Shown: positions 34,640 through 48,637, numbered from the stretch's first letter. The stretch: DNA of 64,000 nucleotides from Prinsepia uniflora (GCA_032719365.1 CM064873.1:44182332-44246331); one strand, 5' to 3'. Notes: generated by a model not told the origin, from the letters alone. A program made the numbers and translations.

Positions 34640-35300
34640 AATGTGTTAGTATGTATAAAATGTTCATATTATACTTATTTATAATTTTTATTTTTTTTCA
34701 TATTATAATTGTTCATAATTTTCATAATATACTTGTTTATAATTTTTATACTTGTTTATATTATATTTGTTTATTTTTATTCTTATACATATGTATTATA
34801 CTTGTTCATATTTTTTAAAATTTTATATATACTTTTTTATAGTATTTTTGTTCATACATGGTTAATAATTATACGTGTTCATATTATACTTGTGCTTACT
34901 TGTTCATAATATTCATATTATGCTTGTTCATAATATTCATATTATGCTTGTTCATAATATTCATATTATACGTGTTCATAATTTTTATGTTTATACTTGC
35001 CATATTATAATTGTTCACACTTCTTTATAATTGTTCATAATTTATATGTTTCATAGTGTTCATATATACTTGTCCATACATAGTTGTTCATAATGTTACT
35101 TGTTTATGATTGTACATACTTTGTTCATTTTATATATGGTCATATTTTACTTGTTTAAGATTGTACATATTTGTTCATAATGTTCATATTATATTTGTTC
35201 ATAATGTTCTTGTTATACTTGTTCATATTATATTTGTTTATACTTGTTCATAATGTTCTTATTATACTTGTTCATAAATTGTATATTATAGTTGTTCACT
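34640..35300 (+). repeat. Degenerate A+T-rich tandem repeats (TTGTTCATAAT units)
   Basis: About 660 bp consist of variants of TTGTTCATAATATTCATA followed by TTATAC, roughly 22-25 bp per unit, just downstream of the K1 primer site. The same repeats occur in reverse in K2 (61968-63000). Confidence 0.8.
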
Positions 35301-36307
35301 TTTTCTTATTTTATTCTGTATTTATTTCAATTTTTTTTTTAAATTAAAAAAAAATCAAAAATTCGTAAAAAAATTATTTAATAAGTTTGACATTTTTTTT
35401 GGTCAGATAATAAGTTTGACATTACTTATTTAAAATAAAATCGAAAAAAAAGTTAATATATATATATATATTTCTTTTCAAATTTAGTTGGCATTACTTA
35501 AATAAAAAAAAATTAATTTCAAATTTTTTAGTCTTAGCGTTATGTTAGTATAAATATATACTTGTGAATAAATCCTATGCATATATTAATATGTCAGTGT
35601 GTGTGTATATATATATATATTATGAATATCATTACATAAAACCATACTTGTGAATAAATTTTGCATTCATGCATTAGTCTCGGCTATATATAGATCATTT
35701 GTGCTTCAGAGTTTAAATTTTGATCTTTAATGGAATAGGCAAAGTCTCGTTTGTTAACTCTCACCTAAACCCTTCATGGACCTAAGAAACCATGAGGTTG
35801 AAGGCAATGATTGTTAACACTTGAGTTATCTTAGAACGAACACTTATTCTTCTAGATTAAGAAAGGACAAGAGACGGTACTCGTAACAGGTTTTGGGTCT
35901 AAAAATAGACATAAGTGGATTTTAAGCCCCGAGGATGTCTTGAAATTAGCCCTGCCTTCTATATTTATTCTTTCTAACCTGGTCACCTTTGAACTTGTCC
36001 AAACAGTTGAATAAATCTAAGATATTTACTTGGGTCACACGAACGTAGAAGTTTCCATCTAAACTTTGAAGCTATGTGAACTATATATATCTTTAACTTC
36101 CCCAACGTGTACATTTTTTTTTCTATCTGTTGCATTGTTAGATTGCATATCCTCCCTAAGGTTTCATGATGCTCGGATCTCATCACCGGGCCCTTATCCT
36201 AATTGAATCTAGAGAAGTGAGATCGAAAGTGCATATCATGTATGAAATCGAAAGTGCATATCATTATTTCATACATTGTCACATAACTTTTATTTCTTAT
36301 GCAAGTT
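35301..36307 (+). mobile_element. K1 internal region, left part
   Basis: This is non-coding DNA. 35640-36115 matches the K2 internal region in reverse at about 44530-44910, including the stretch near TTTAATGGAATAGGCAAAGT. It contains a short TA microsatellite (35456-35472). Confidence 0.7.
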
Positions 36308-38196
36308 CTAACTGTAACAACCCGTTCCGAGAATTGGGATAAGTAGAGTGTTTAAGGTGTGATTAGTAAGGTTAATCAGGGGTTAGGTGGTCCCGAGGGG
36401 TCCGGGAACTTAGAATGACGATTTTGCCCCTGGGTCGGGCAGAAATGTTGACTTTTATTTCGGGTGGTCAATTGGAGATTGACCATTGACCAGGACGTAG
36501 TTTAGGACGTCACGAATCCATAGGCAGGTGGCACGCCTGATTCCGACATCCGAGGAGGAAGTTGTGATGTTCGGAAGGTTGAGGGCATGACCGTAATTTT
36601 GGTAAAATAGGAGGAAAAGTTGACTTTTTGAATAATTGAGTTTTGGTAGGTTGACCTAGGATGGTTAGATAGTTCTTGTCGTCCTGAGTTCGATGACAGG
36701 CGGCACGTGTTCATCGGACTTACGAGGCGAGAGTTACGGGTCTAGAAAGTTTCGGTAAAACCGTAAAATGTGTTAAACAGAAGGGTATTTTAGTCTTTTT
36801 GGGTTTATGGGGATTTGTGCAGAGAGAGAAGGAATGGACGGCTGGAGTTAATCAGGTGAGATAAGGATGGATGGGATGGTGACATGTGGCAAGTGTGTAG
36901 TGGGTTCTGGGGGATTCTAAGGTGTGTGCACGGTTCTATTTTTAGGGTGTACCCGTGCCCGTGTTCATGTTTGTGCGCAGAAGGAAACAGAAAACAGAGG
37001 GAGATCGTGAAGGGAATTGAGGGCGGTGGTGTGTGTGTTGATGAATGGTGAGTGTGTGAGGGTGATCAGAGAGTGAGAGGGAGCAGTTGAGACGGTTGGG
37101 AGGTGAGGAATTGTGGTGTGTGCAAGTGGGGAGCCACGGGAACCAGGGAGGAACTCAGGGGGGAAAACGGAGAAGATTGAGGGCTTGTGGTGGTGCGGTG
37201 GCCGTGCACGGTGCAACGAAGATTGTGGTGGTGTCGTGCGGGTTGCGAGGAGTCGACCAGCCCAGGAGGAGCTCACGGCGGCAGCAGGAAACAGGTAATT
37301 CCCTCATCCCCGTTTCGGTACTCTGTTTTCCGTTGAGGTTCAACGTGGAAGTTGTGGGTCTAGGGTGAGAGTCGAGGGAATTGGAGGTCAGGGCGAGGTT
37401 CAGGAGAGTCCTAGGCGTCGACTAGGTTGGTCGCCGTGACGGGGAGGTACACGGCGGAGCTCAGTCGAAGATGGGTCTCTTTTACCCTGTTTCGGCAGTG
37501 AACTTCGAACGGTAAGTCGTGACGATTGGGGTTGAGTCGAAGGTCTAGGTGAGTTGGGTTAGGTTCAGTGAGGTTCAGGGCAGAGTTTGGTGAAGCCACC
37601 GTGAAGGGTGGTGAGCTGGGTGGCTGGATCGTGAAACAGGGGTTGTTGGCCGTCTGGGTTCGAGCTTTAGTCGACGGGATTGAGGCGGTGTCGAGGTCTG
37701 AGGAGCTGTGGAATGGTTATATTGGAACTGGACGAAGCTTTAGGTGAAGAAAGGGAAGGAAATCGTGCAGGTACGGCGGTGAACCGCTGACGCCGGTCTG
37801 AGTTGCAGACCACTGTGGCGAACCGGGTTTGCCTGAGGAAGACGGTACACTGTAGCAGGCGCGTGAGGGCCACGCGTAGCCACTTTGGGCGGCGCGTGGG
37901 GGCGCGTGCGGCGGCGATGGGGAAAACGGTCAACATGACTTTTGGTCTAGGAGTTGTGGTGAGTTCAATGGAGTTGGTTTCGGGTTAATCGGAAGTCGTT
38001 TGAGTGTAGTTTCGCGAGGGTGAATGTGTAGGGTCCCGGGGTTTTAAGTCTTCGGTCCGGGGATTTTTGAGGGCATTTAGGAGAGTGTTGGTAGACGTAT
38101 TAGTGACGTAATTTGACGGTGATTGACAGGATCGGGGTTTCCCGAGGAAGCCGAGGAACGGGCTGGACGTTCGGGACGCGAGTAGGGCTCAGTACT

Positions 38197-39096
38197 GTGA
38201 GTGGACCCCTTCTCTAAACTTGAACATGCATAACTGCTTTCTATAATGGTTTTATGGTTTTAATCATGATTTTATGTTTATCGAATATGTTTGGTTGGTT
38301 TTGCATTATTACCCGTTTTTCGAGAAAAAGACGGTTTTGGCACGCTTTTCGAGAAAAGGGTAATTTTGGAAATGTTTTCGGGATTTCAAGGGATTTTGGA
38401 ACATGCTTTTGAGAATCAAGGTTTTGGTTTTGAAATCGAAATTGACCATTGGACTTTGGTGTAAAGTTGGAAAGTGGACTCCGGATTTGGGTTCGGAATG
38501 ACGGTTCTGGATGCCGGAAGGGCTTCAGACCAGTGATTTCGGATTCGGGTTTGGATGTGGATTGGTAAATGGTTTTCAAATGATTTTGAGATTGGATTTG
38601 CTGGATCTGGATATTGGGTTTAAAGACCCGGATATATTGGACGGGGGACCGGCCGGATTGGGTTTAAAGACCCGGATTGAGTTTAAAGACTCGGGAGTTT
38701 AAAGACTCGGATATATATATTGATTTTCCCCCGTAGGCCTTGAGTTTAAAGACTCGGGAGTTTAAAGACTCGGATATTATTAAGGCCTGGATTGAGTTTA
38801 AAGACTCGGGAGTTTAAAGACTCGGATAGGTCCAGCAGGTTTGATCGGGAAAATGATGATTTGGTGGTTATGGTTTTGATACGGATTCTGATACTCATAT
38901 TATGGTTTCTTATGCTTTTTTATAGTGTTTCTGTTTCTTATGATGTTTATAATGATTATTTTATAAATGTGTTTATAACTGTGGGTTATGCATGTGGTTT
39001 CAAAACGGAGGGTTAAACCCGGTTTTCTTATAAAGTGGTTTTTAAACTTTGGTACTTTCCGGTCCACTCACATTTTCTGTTTTAATTGCCCTCCAG
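38197..39096 (+). other. Candidate structured LTR intron
   Basis: GTGAGTGGAC lies at 38197-38206, GTCCACTCAC at 39062-39071, and CCCTCCAG|GT ends at 39096. At 900 nt it is among the shortest examples, and it is dense in TTTAAAGAC-loop hairpins. Confidence 0.4.
38617..38831 (+). repeat. Array of TTTAAAGAC-loop mini-hairpins
   Basis: GGGTTTAAAGACCC and GAGTTTAAAGACTC units alternate. Both fold as a 4-bp stem around TTAAAG, and the second pair switches between G-C and A-T. Similar arrays lie at 2760-3040, 8650-8880, 27400-27610, 46385-46570, 53650-53830 and 55065-55350. Confidence 0.82.
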
Positions 39097-39390
39097 GTTG
39101 TGGAGCTAGCGCGGGGTCTTGACGTCGAGGCAGAGTCTGAGGCATAGAAGCGACGTGAGGGATCCTAGAAGAGTTTAAAGGCTTCCGTGTGCGTGTAGTT
39201 ATCGATTTTTGTTCTCCTTGTATGTTCGTGCTATGTTTTGTAAATGCTACCTTCGGGACATTGTTTTTAATTACTCCTGCGTTTGACTGGGTTCGAGTAA
39301 GTGTTCCTTAGGTGTTGTGTCGGGGAGTCAGACGGGAGCGGGATTTACCTCGGGTTTCGGGGTGAAACCGGGGTGGGTCCTGACACTAAC

Positions 39391-40335
39391 AGTTTATCTC
39401 TTATGCATTCACATCATTCTTCATGTAGATACTTATGTGCTACATTAGTTTAAACGTTTATGGAACTTGTGTATTTGCTTGATATTTTTGTGACTCTACT
39501 TTGTGCATTCTACACTTACTTTATTATTTCGTATTTGTATATATATTATTTCCTACTTGTATATATGTCAGGTACATTTGTTATACCCTTTCCTTACATT
39601 ACTTATCATGACATTCATAAACGTGCATATTAAACTTGCATCTTTAATGTAAACTTTCATCATTAACAAGAGCTTGCATCCTTAACAAAAACTTGCATCC
39701 TACACAAACATGCATCTCTAACTAACTAACTTGAATCTTGGTCTAGGTTGGATGGACGGTAAACTTCAAGCTCTTGTTGGGAGGCAACCCAATGTGTTCC
39801 CGAGTTGTGAAGAGTCATCAATGCAGATTTGCTCTCTCAAACCCTTCACTCTCTTTTACTTTTTTTATTTAATGTTTTTCTTACTTTATTTTCGTAAATC
39901 TTCATCCTTACTTTGATTCTATGTTCGATTAGTTTCTACATGTTTACATTGAAGACAATGTAGAATTTAAGTGTGGGGGAAGGGTTTACACTTTCTTTGT
40001 GTTACATTTTTATGAAAATCGGAAAACATCACAAAACAAAAATTGAGTTTTATTGCATTCTTTGGGTGTTTTTTGTTGTAACTTAGTATTTTTACGAGTC
40101 TTAAAATGCCTTTTAACTTGTAGATGATAATAATAAAGGAAAAACGCTTAAGCATGGCTAAAACGATGATCACTACAACTTGAATTCGTTTGTTAATACT
40201 TTGTAATTAAGTGTTTATGACTTGTAGATTATGCATGTTAAACTGGTACATAAACGAGCATATTAAGATAAGAATGAATCATATGAACCTAATGTGAGCT
40301 TTAGAACTTTATATACATATTTGATGAGTGATTCA
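39391..40335 (+). mobile_element. K1 internal region, right part
   Basis: This non-coding region holds the GGGAGGCAACCCAATGTG phrase and ACAATGTAGAATTTAAGTGT followed by GGGGG (about 39955-39980), as in Athila-type 3' regions. It matches K2 in reverse from about 44210 to 43640. The match is cut off at 40335 by the K2 LTR. Confidence 0.75.
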
Positions 40336-42379
40336 TGATAACGTTTAAACTACGCATTAAATTAAACACATAATTCGAGTATTATGCAATTTAAATCCTT
40401 TTTGTGTAGATGTAGTATTGGTAAATAGGGATCGTTTTTAACTGGGGAAATTAGGGAACATTAATAATATGCTAGTGAGAAAGAATAATGAATAGTCAAA
40501 GAATAAAATAATTAATGAATTAATGAAAAAAAGAATAAATAATAAATGAATTAAAGAATAAAAGAATAAAAGAATGAAGAATTAAATGGGGGGTTTGTAA
40601 AGATTGTAATCATAAAATAAAGAAAACAAGTAAAAACCATTAAGAACATAATTCTACTTCTACTTTAACCTTTGTACAAGTGAACTTTCTTCAAACACAT
40701 ATTTTTACCAACACTCTAACATTTTGCTCATATTAAACCAATCCTGAAATTCTACCTTCATCATCTTAATTACATACATACATTTTTCATATTATAAATG
40801 TACCGAACAGCAGTCATAAACACTTATAATACGATTCACTTTACATTATTGATTTCAATGTGCGTCAAAGATTTAAATCTCTTCAATCCTATTCTAAGTG
40901 CACCGAACATCGGTCATAATACTTAGCTTTAAATTGAAGGTTAAACGCTAAAACATATGAAGTAAATGAAATTCAAAAAGTAAAACACATGTAGATTTTA
41001 TTTACATTTACAAATGTTAGAAAGAAAGTACCAACACATATATTGAAATATAAATAAAACCGAAACAATAACAAGAGTTTAAGAAAAGGGAGAAAAGTTA
41101 CACTTTCGGAACCCAATAACAGCGTGTGATTCCGAAAGTGGATGGAAACAATGAAATGTTATCCATAAAATTTTCTGAACAGCAGAAGGAACTTTATAAA
41201 GATAGAGGAATAAACATAAGAATGCGGACTTAAACTATAGAATTATTTCGGAAATATTCGGCCTAAGTATTTCTTAAGGAAAGCATAAAAATGTGTTTAA
41301 GAGCTCTCAAAGAAAAGTCACAAGAACAAAGTTAAGAAGAAATGAAATTAAGAAACAAAATGTAAAGGCATAAATTAAAAAAAAAATTAAAAGAAATCTA
41401 ATTAATAAGAAAATCTACAAGAAGTTACAAATGATCCCAAAAATAAAGAACAAAATAGAAAGAAGATGAACTAAAATAAGAGAGAAAAAAGAGAGAAAAA
41501 TAGACAAAAGGGGACTAAGAGAAGCTAAAAAAAGGGACCCCTAACAAGGAAAATGACCCCCTATTTATATGGAAGAATGGCGCCTTAAAATTTAAAATAA
41601 AACCAAGAAAATAAATTTTACAAAAATAAAATAAAAATAAAAAATGATGACATAGTGCTGATCTTTGGGGCCATTATTGCTGAAAAATCAATATTTATGC
41701 AGCTGTGTGACTCGGCAGCTGGGAGCTGCTAGGGCTGGTAAGATTTGGTAGCCAACAGCTGATCTGGAAGGATGGGACTCAGCGTGGAGCTGCAATGAAA
41801 GGACATGGCATGAAGCTGCTGATAGGAAGTGGGTGAGGTCGACGACTCAAGCGGAAAAGGAAGGAGCAGGTGCGGCGACAGTTGGTTGAACAGCACACGT
41901 AACATCGTTCATCGGGCGCTGACAGAAGGATGGGGGATTCGGCGCACGCGCGCCAACCATGGATAGTCTGTTTCAGTCAGCGCCTACCAAAGTGCTGCGT
42001 TGGGCTTTGGCATATGTCAGACTTGGGTCGTGGGCCTAGGCTTCGGATTTTTGGGTTTAGGCTTGGAACTTGGGCTTAACAAACAAAATTTGGGTTGCAG
42101 CTTTGGATTTTTGGGCTGGGCAATAATGAATTTGGTAGCCCCCTACCGATTTAAATTGATAATTTCAGTAGCCTCCCTTATTTCGTCCATAAATTTTTCG
42201 TTATAATTCCGATTGGGACGATTATTTTGCCAAAGCGCTCCAAATTCCAAACTTTATTTAATTCTACAAAAATATCACAAAAAATATTATTTTATCCAAT
42301 TTTTTATTATTTTAATAATAAAAGTTAAGTATAAAGGCTATAAAATAATATAAAATAATGTTTAATTAACGACCTATCA
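40336..42379 (-). repeat. K2 3' LTR
   Basis: It is 2044 bp, from TGATAACG on the + strand to CGACCTATCA. Its left part matches 63063-64000, and it matches the K1 5' LTR in reverse. Confidence 0.8.
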
Positions 42380-42394
42380 AATACCCCAACACTT
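42380..42394 (-). other. K2 polypurine tract
   Basis: The minus strand reads AAGTGTTGGGGTATT directly before the LTR start TGATAGG. This is where the plus-strand primer tract is expected. It is not purely purine, so the call is moderate. Confidence 0.5.
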
Positions 42395-45196
42395 AAACTT
42401 TTCTAGTCCCTAACAAATACTAAAATTAAACTACGAAGTCAAAAAAAGTAAACCATTAACCATTTGTCTCAATATTTCATTATTATAATCATGGCATTAA
42501 ATATTTTCACTATAAGGCATTTAAGCATATGGAATTCAGGAGTTAATACATGGTAACAAAATGTTTCAACAAGTGAGATAATGAGTAAATATGGTGAAAT
42601 GGATCTCAACATGAATAAAACAAGTATGAATCAACTCACAAGGATATGCACTCATAAATTCACTCAATTTATAAGGGTTTGTGTTTGCACTCAAAGTATG
42701 TGAGAAAAAAATACTCACATAATAGAAATGAAGTACTTTTGAAAAATCTCTAACAAACACCTCAAGATAAAAATTAAACATACTTGCACAAATGAACCAA
42801 AACCATAAGCTTACTCAAGTGATTGACTCAATTAATCAAAATTTACCATCTTAAGGATCATCAGGTCTTGATGAAGGTTGTAATGGGCTAAGTTTAGAGG
42901 CAAGAAAAATATAGGACAAGTGGTGCACAAATTCGTTCCAAGACTCAATAGACTCCCAAAACGTGTCATAACTTCTTGTCCTTAGTGCAAAGATATCAAG
43001 AATTCATCCCTTCGAACATAGGCCAGTTTCATCATGTTGGGCCTCGAATTCATTCTTTTTATCGGATTTACAAATGTAAAGGACTTAACTCAAACATTGC
43101 ATAATCAAACATTAATACCTTGATAGAAACTCAAAACTATTTTTTTTGGTTTTTTGGTTTTTGGTTTTTTTTTTTGATTTTTTTTTCATATATCAAGATA
43201 ATAACATGTGTCAATAATACAAAAAAGTTTGTGTAAGTAAATCCAAATAATAGACATAAAAGTCTTTACAACATCATCATTTTCTCTTAACACAATCTTC
43301 ATGTCTTCAACTGAGTCCTTGGAACAAGGGTAAATGATGTCTATACTAAGCTCAAGTGTTTAGATAATCATAGTGATGCAAGAAGGGCTTAAATGTGGGC
43401 TCAAATGGGTTAAAATTAAGGGGGTCGCAACTTGTGCGCACAAAATAGGGAACATAGATGTTTGAATTTATGGTGTTAACCATAATGCCTTAATTATATC
43501 CAAAATCAGAGAGTTTATTTATTTAAAAGTTTGGAAATCACATAGAATAAGTTCCAGTACTCTAGAATTCATTAAAAGCTATGGCAAGTAGTTATGAGGC
43601 ATATGTATATCAATTTAAATAAAGAACTTATGAATCACTCATTAAAGATGTATATAAAGTTCTAAAGCTCACATAAGGTTCAAATGATTCGTACTTATCT
43701 TAACATGCTCGCTTATATACCAATTTACATGCATTATTTACAAGTTATAACACTTAATCACAAAGTATTAACAAACAAATTCATGTTGTAGTGATCATCT
43801 TTATAGTCATAACATATTCATTTCCGTTCATTTATATCATTGACAAGTTAAAGGGAAACTTAATACTCGTAAAAACACTAAGTTAAAACAAAAAGATTCA
43901 AGAAAGCATTTTATAATATTTTTTTGTAATTTTTTATAAACAATTTTATTGCACTATTAAAATTGTAAACCACTCCCCCACACTTAAATTCTATATTGTC
44001 CTCAATGTAAGAAAATAAGAAGTAATTGAACATAGAATTGAAGTAAGGAAAATGATTTACGAAAATAAAACAAGAAAAACAATAAATAAACAAAATAAAG
44101 GAGAGTGAAGGGTACAAATATAGCAAATCTGCATTGATGACTCATTCACATCCCTGGAACACATTGGGTTGCCTCCCAACAAGCGCTTGAAGTTTAATGT
44201 CCATCCAGCCTAGACCAAAATGAAAGTTATTTAGTTAGAAATGCACGTTTGCCAAGAATGCAAGTTAAATATGCAAATTTAAGTTAGAGATGCAATTTAG
44301 AGTTAAAGATGCAAGTTAGATTAAAGATGCAATGTAAGTTAGACTGAAAGATACAAGTTAGAATGAAAGATGCAAATTAGTGAAACTAAAGATGCAAGTT
44401 AAAGTTGTCATCACAAGTAATGTAAGTTAAGATATAAAAAAATGTAAACATGTATAAATAATATTTACATGTCGGGGGAAGTCAAAGATATATATGGTTC
44501 ACAGAACTTCAAAGTTTAGATTAAGAATTATACGTCCGTGCGTCCCAAGTAAATATCTTCGTTTAAGTCAACTGTTTGGGAAAGTTCAAAGGTGACCAGG
44601 TTAGAAAGAATAAACATAAGAGGTAGGGCAAATTTCAAGACATCCTGAAGCTTAAATTCCATTGATGTCCCTTTCTTAGACCCAAAACCAGCTATGAGTA
44701 CCGTCTCTTGTCCTAAACATCACCCTAAAAAATTTCTTACTCCAGAGGAATTAAGATAACTCAAGTGTTAATAATCACCGTAGGTGAGAGTTAACAAAAG
44801 AGACTTCACCTATTCCATTAAAGATCAAAATCTAAACTTCGAAGCACAAGTGATCCACATATAACCGAGACTAATGCATGAATGCAAGAATTATTTACAA
44901 GTATGTTTTTATGCACAATTTACAAGTATAACATGACAGTTTACATATGAACAATTTATACAAGTATGGTTTTATGCACAAGTAATGATATTTACAAAAC
45001 AATTTCACATTAACAAACTAATATATGCACAAGATTTATTTATAAATATATATTTACACTAACACAAAGTTAAGATAAGAATTTTTTTTTCGAATTTTGT
45101 TTTTTTAATGAAGAAAAAGACAAACTTAAATAAATACATGAGCACATAAATAAAATAAATGTAAACAAGTAATATACAATTTATGAACTAGTATAA
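42395..45196 (-). mobile_element. K2 internal region (3' half), non-coding
   Basis: No frame over about 70 codons is open. It contains the reverse complement of the GGGAGGCAACCCAATGTG phrase (about 44157-44180) and of the ACAATATAGAATTTAAGTGT phrase (about 43980-44005). The stretch 44220-44410 repeats GATGCAAGTTAGA-like units. The TSD TATAA (45192-45196) marks the G2 insertion. Confidence 0.7.
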
Positions 45197-45883
45197 TGTC
45201 AGGACCGGTCCTAAATCCCCCGGGATTAACGTGAGACCCGCCTGATCCCGTCTGACATCACGTGTCAGACCAGGGAAAATTCCATCCCTAGCCCTCGTCG
45301 GGGCTATCAGAGTGCGTCAGGATCGTAGGAGGAGGGGAGTGATGTCTCGTCTCTGCTACAGCCTGCATCTGCTATCAACCTGAAGGACATTAAAACATCA
45401 AAAGTAGTGAGTGGACAAAAATAAACAATTCATTAAAAACACTTTTTGCATAAAGACATTTATGCCCTTCATAAATACATATGCATGCATTCAAACCATT
45501 TATCAAACATTCATAAAAACCTTTGTCAAACACTTACAAAACCTTTCAAGAGTTCATGCCCGGCCCCATAAACCGTCATGACCCATAAATCCATTTGGGC
45601 CCCTAACCCGAAATCACAATTCAAAACCATAAACCATAACATGTGGGAACTCAGCCCAAATCCGTTCTCAGTAAAATACCAAAACATACCATACGGGGTC
45701 TCCGCCCCAAACCATTTCCAAAACATCGTATACGGGGTCGCCGCCCCAAATCACTTTCTAAATCATAAAACATGGGGTCTCCGCCCCCAAATCACTTTCT
45801 ATAAAACCTCATATGTACTCGTACATATAACCCATCCTAGGCACTTCCGGAGAAGGTGCCAACTCGGGGCACACAACCCCTAG

Positions 45884-48602
45884 TGTCAGGACCCGTCCCA
45901 AATATCGCCTCGATACCCGGGACGAACCCTGCTCCCGTCTGACAATCACACTCAAAGTACCAAAATAACCTTAATACCACGATAAGCATAACTATCAGAC
46001 GAAGGAGTAAATATAATACAACTGTAAGTCAGAGCATAGTTCTACAAAATGGGCACAAAATCCTACTATGCTAGTCTCGCAACGGAAGAACGTCGTAAGC
46101 TCTATGCCTCGATTCTTGCCTCAACGTTCACCCCAACGTTATCACCACGACTTGGAGGGAAAATTTAAAACCAAAAAGTGTCAGTGGACTAGAATAAATA
46201 AAATTTTCAAAAACAGTTTATCATCAAATCAGAGTTAAGGAAAAAAAAATAATAATAATATTTGTTCCCTCCGTTTTGAAAACATGCATGCCTAACGAAT
46301 ATTCTGAAACCACAACATCATCGATATAATGTATTTCATAAACCACTATATAAAAACCCTGTTTGATCAAACCTGCTGGGTCTATCCGAGTCTTTAAACT
46401 CAACCAAGCCTCAAATGTAATCCGAGTCTTTAAACTCCCGAGTCTTTAAACTCAATAGGCCTATGGAGGTAATATCATAAATGTCCGAGTCTTTAAACTC
46501 CCGAGTCTTTAAACTCAATCTGGGCCCATCCCCTATCCATCAGAACATCCGGGTCTTTAAACCCATATCCAGATCCAGCAAATCCAATCCAAATTCAATG
46601 TAAAACCATTTCTAAATCCATAGCCAAACTCGAATTCGAAATCCCCGGTTCGAAGCCCTTCCGGCGTTCAGAACCGTCATTCCGAACCCAAATCCGGAAA
46701 TCCAGTTTTTTAAACCAAAACCCGCGATTATCCAAAAATCATATTTCATAATCCATTTATCATCATCAGAAAACAATTTTAAATTGAAATCCCTAAGTAT
46801 GGCATCAAAATCCGAAATCCAGTTTTTTCCCCGAAAAACGTGCGAAAATCCGAAAATGCCTCGAAAAACGTGCAAGCATATCAATCACATATAATCACCT
46901 TCAAAAGCATAAAAACCATATTTAATATCATAAAACATAAATAAAACAGTTAGGCATGCTCGTAAGGAAAGAAAGAGTCCACTCACGAATCTGAACGAGT
47001 CAAACGCGCTCCGTGCGCTCCTCGACCGTCTCAGGCGTCTCCCGTCCTGTCAATATGCACCAAATAGGGTCACAAATACATCAAGGATACTAACCCTAAT
47101 TTCCCCAATTTTTCGGGAATTTATTCATATTTTAATCTTAGACCCTAAACCGTCCGGATTCCCGAACTCTCTCATAACATCGTCCGATTAACCCGAAAAT
47201 CACACCAATGTATTCCTTAGAACATTTGGAACCAAAACCATGTTGGAAGTTTGGCCGGAATCCTCCCCACGCGCCGCCCAAAGTGGCTGCGCGTGGGCCT
47301 CACGCGCCTGCTACAGTGTTTCATGAACCTTGAGTCACCCGGTTCAACTGTGTTGAACCAGCGTGACCGGTTCTCTGTAATTCCTCCAACATTTCAGTCC
47401 AATCCAATCCCAGAAGCTTCGTCCAATCCTTAGCAATCTATTCATGTCCTAACTTCGAAGAATCACGGCCTAAAACCCCTCGACTTCACCCTCGAAACAG
47501 ACGGCCTGTGAGCCCTGTTTTGGCAGCCGGCCACCCAGGTCCTCCCCCGTCACGGCGACCATCCTAGACGACTCCTAGGACCTCCCTGAACCTCACATCA
47601 CTCACCAATTCCCTCGACTCTAGCCCAGGGTCCACGATTATTGAAAACAAAATCACGGGAAAAACAGGAGATTCAAACCATACCTTCGAACCGTCCACCG
47701 CCGTCTGCACCGCCGTGTGCCACGGTGCTCGTTGAGTCCCCTGCAGTCTCCTGAGCCTCCTATTGCCTTGGTTTGAGCCACCACACAGCACAACCACCGC
47801 CACAGTCCACTGTCTCTCTGTTTTCTCAAAAATTCCAGCCGTCCACCGTCGTGCCTCCGTGCACGGTTCCAGTCCAAAACACGATCAACAACTCACCCTC
47901 GTCTCTCTATCACTCTCACAAGTCATCAACTCACTCACCCTTGCACTGAATTGATCGAACACTCCCAATTTCCCACTCTCTGTTTCTCTGTGTCGAAGCC
48001 AATTGCACGGTGCACATTGAACGTTTTGTAGCCGTGTGTATGTAATATCATACTAGAACCATCCAACCATCCCCACGTGTCCTCTTCTCCATGGTCTGCA
48101 CAAAATATCCCAATCCACTATTGCCATTTGTCCTGATCTGATTGGGCTTAAGGGGAAAAAGACCAAATTGCCCCTAGTTATAAAAATTACCGTTTTGCCC
48201 TTGAACTTTCCAGACCCATAACTATTTCATCCGACGTCCGATGACAGCGTGCCGCCTGTCGTTGTACTCAGGACGTCGAGACCTATCTAACGGTCCTCGG
48301 TCTACGTGAAAATCACAAGTCCACTAAAAAGTCAACATTTTCCTCAATTAGTCAAAATTACGGTAACACCCTCAATCTTCCGAACGTCATAACTTTTTCT
48401 CCGATTGTCCGAATCGGACATGCCACCTGTCTACGGACTCGTGACGTCCTAAACTACGTCACGGTCAATGGTCAACACTCATCCAACCGGTCAATAAAAA
48501 AGTCAACTTTTGATGCACTATTCATAAGGGCAAAATCGTCCTTTAATACAAATATTTACAAAAATTACATTTATACCCTTCCCGAAGGTACGGGTTGTTA
48601 CA
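45884..48602 (-). repeat. H 3' LTR
   Basis: On the + strand it begins TGTCAGGACCCGTCCC and ends GGTACGGGTTGTTACA. It differs from the 5' LTR at scattered bases (my rough impression is about 2%). The CGCG hairpin is at 47289-47307 and TGACG-N10-CGTCA at 48442-48461. Its right intron arm is mutated (GTCAGTGGAC at 46180-46189) and the acceptor-like CCTCCAG has become CCTCCAA. The 5' LTR has both intact. Confidence 0.93.
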
Positions 48603-48604
48603 AT

Positions 48605-48618
48605 CTACCCCCCTAAAA
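48605..48618 (-). other. H polypurine tract
   Basis: The minus strand reads TTTTTAGGGGGGTA just before the LTR, after the shared ATTTCGAGGACGAAATTC phrase. Confidence 0.85.
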
Positions 48619-48637
48619 AGAATTTCGTCCTCGAAAT

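Larger units (their letters stand above)
36313..39385 (+). mobile_element. Solo LTR, chromovirus-like, TSD CTAAC
   Basis: It begins TGTAACAACCCGTTCC and ends GGGTCCTGACA, flanked by CTAAC at 36308-36312 and 39386-39390. Length is 3073 bp. It carries a CGCG hairpin (37859-37877, last pair weakened), a run of GGGT/ACCC and GAGT/ACTC mini-hairpins (38617-38831) and the intron-like arms. It sits in the K1 internal region. Confidence 0.9.
31500..40335 (+). mobile_element. Element K1: non-coding Athila-like (LARD-like) retrotransposon, 3' part cut off
   Basis: It has a 5' LTR (31500-34599), a degenerate tRNA-Asp primer site (34605-34622), an A+T-rich repeat leader, a non-coding internal region, and the phrase GTTGGGAGGCAACCCAATG (39776-39794) known from the 3' internal part of Athila-type elements. 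No gag or pol frame is present. It ends at 40335, exactly where the opposite-facing relative K2 begins, so K2 was inserted into K1. The rest of K1 should lie right of the window. Confidence 0.75.

Noticed and set aside
38600..38840. Regularly spaced short repeats that could suggest a CRISPR array
   Set aside because: Units are 14 nt with irregular spacers, in a plant LTR, and recur at the same place in many LTRs.
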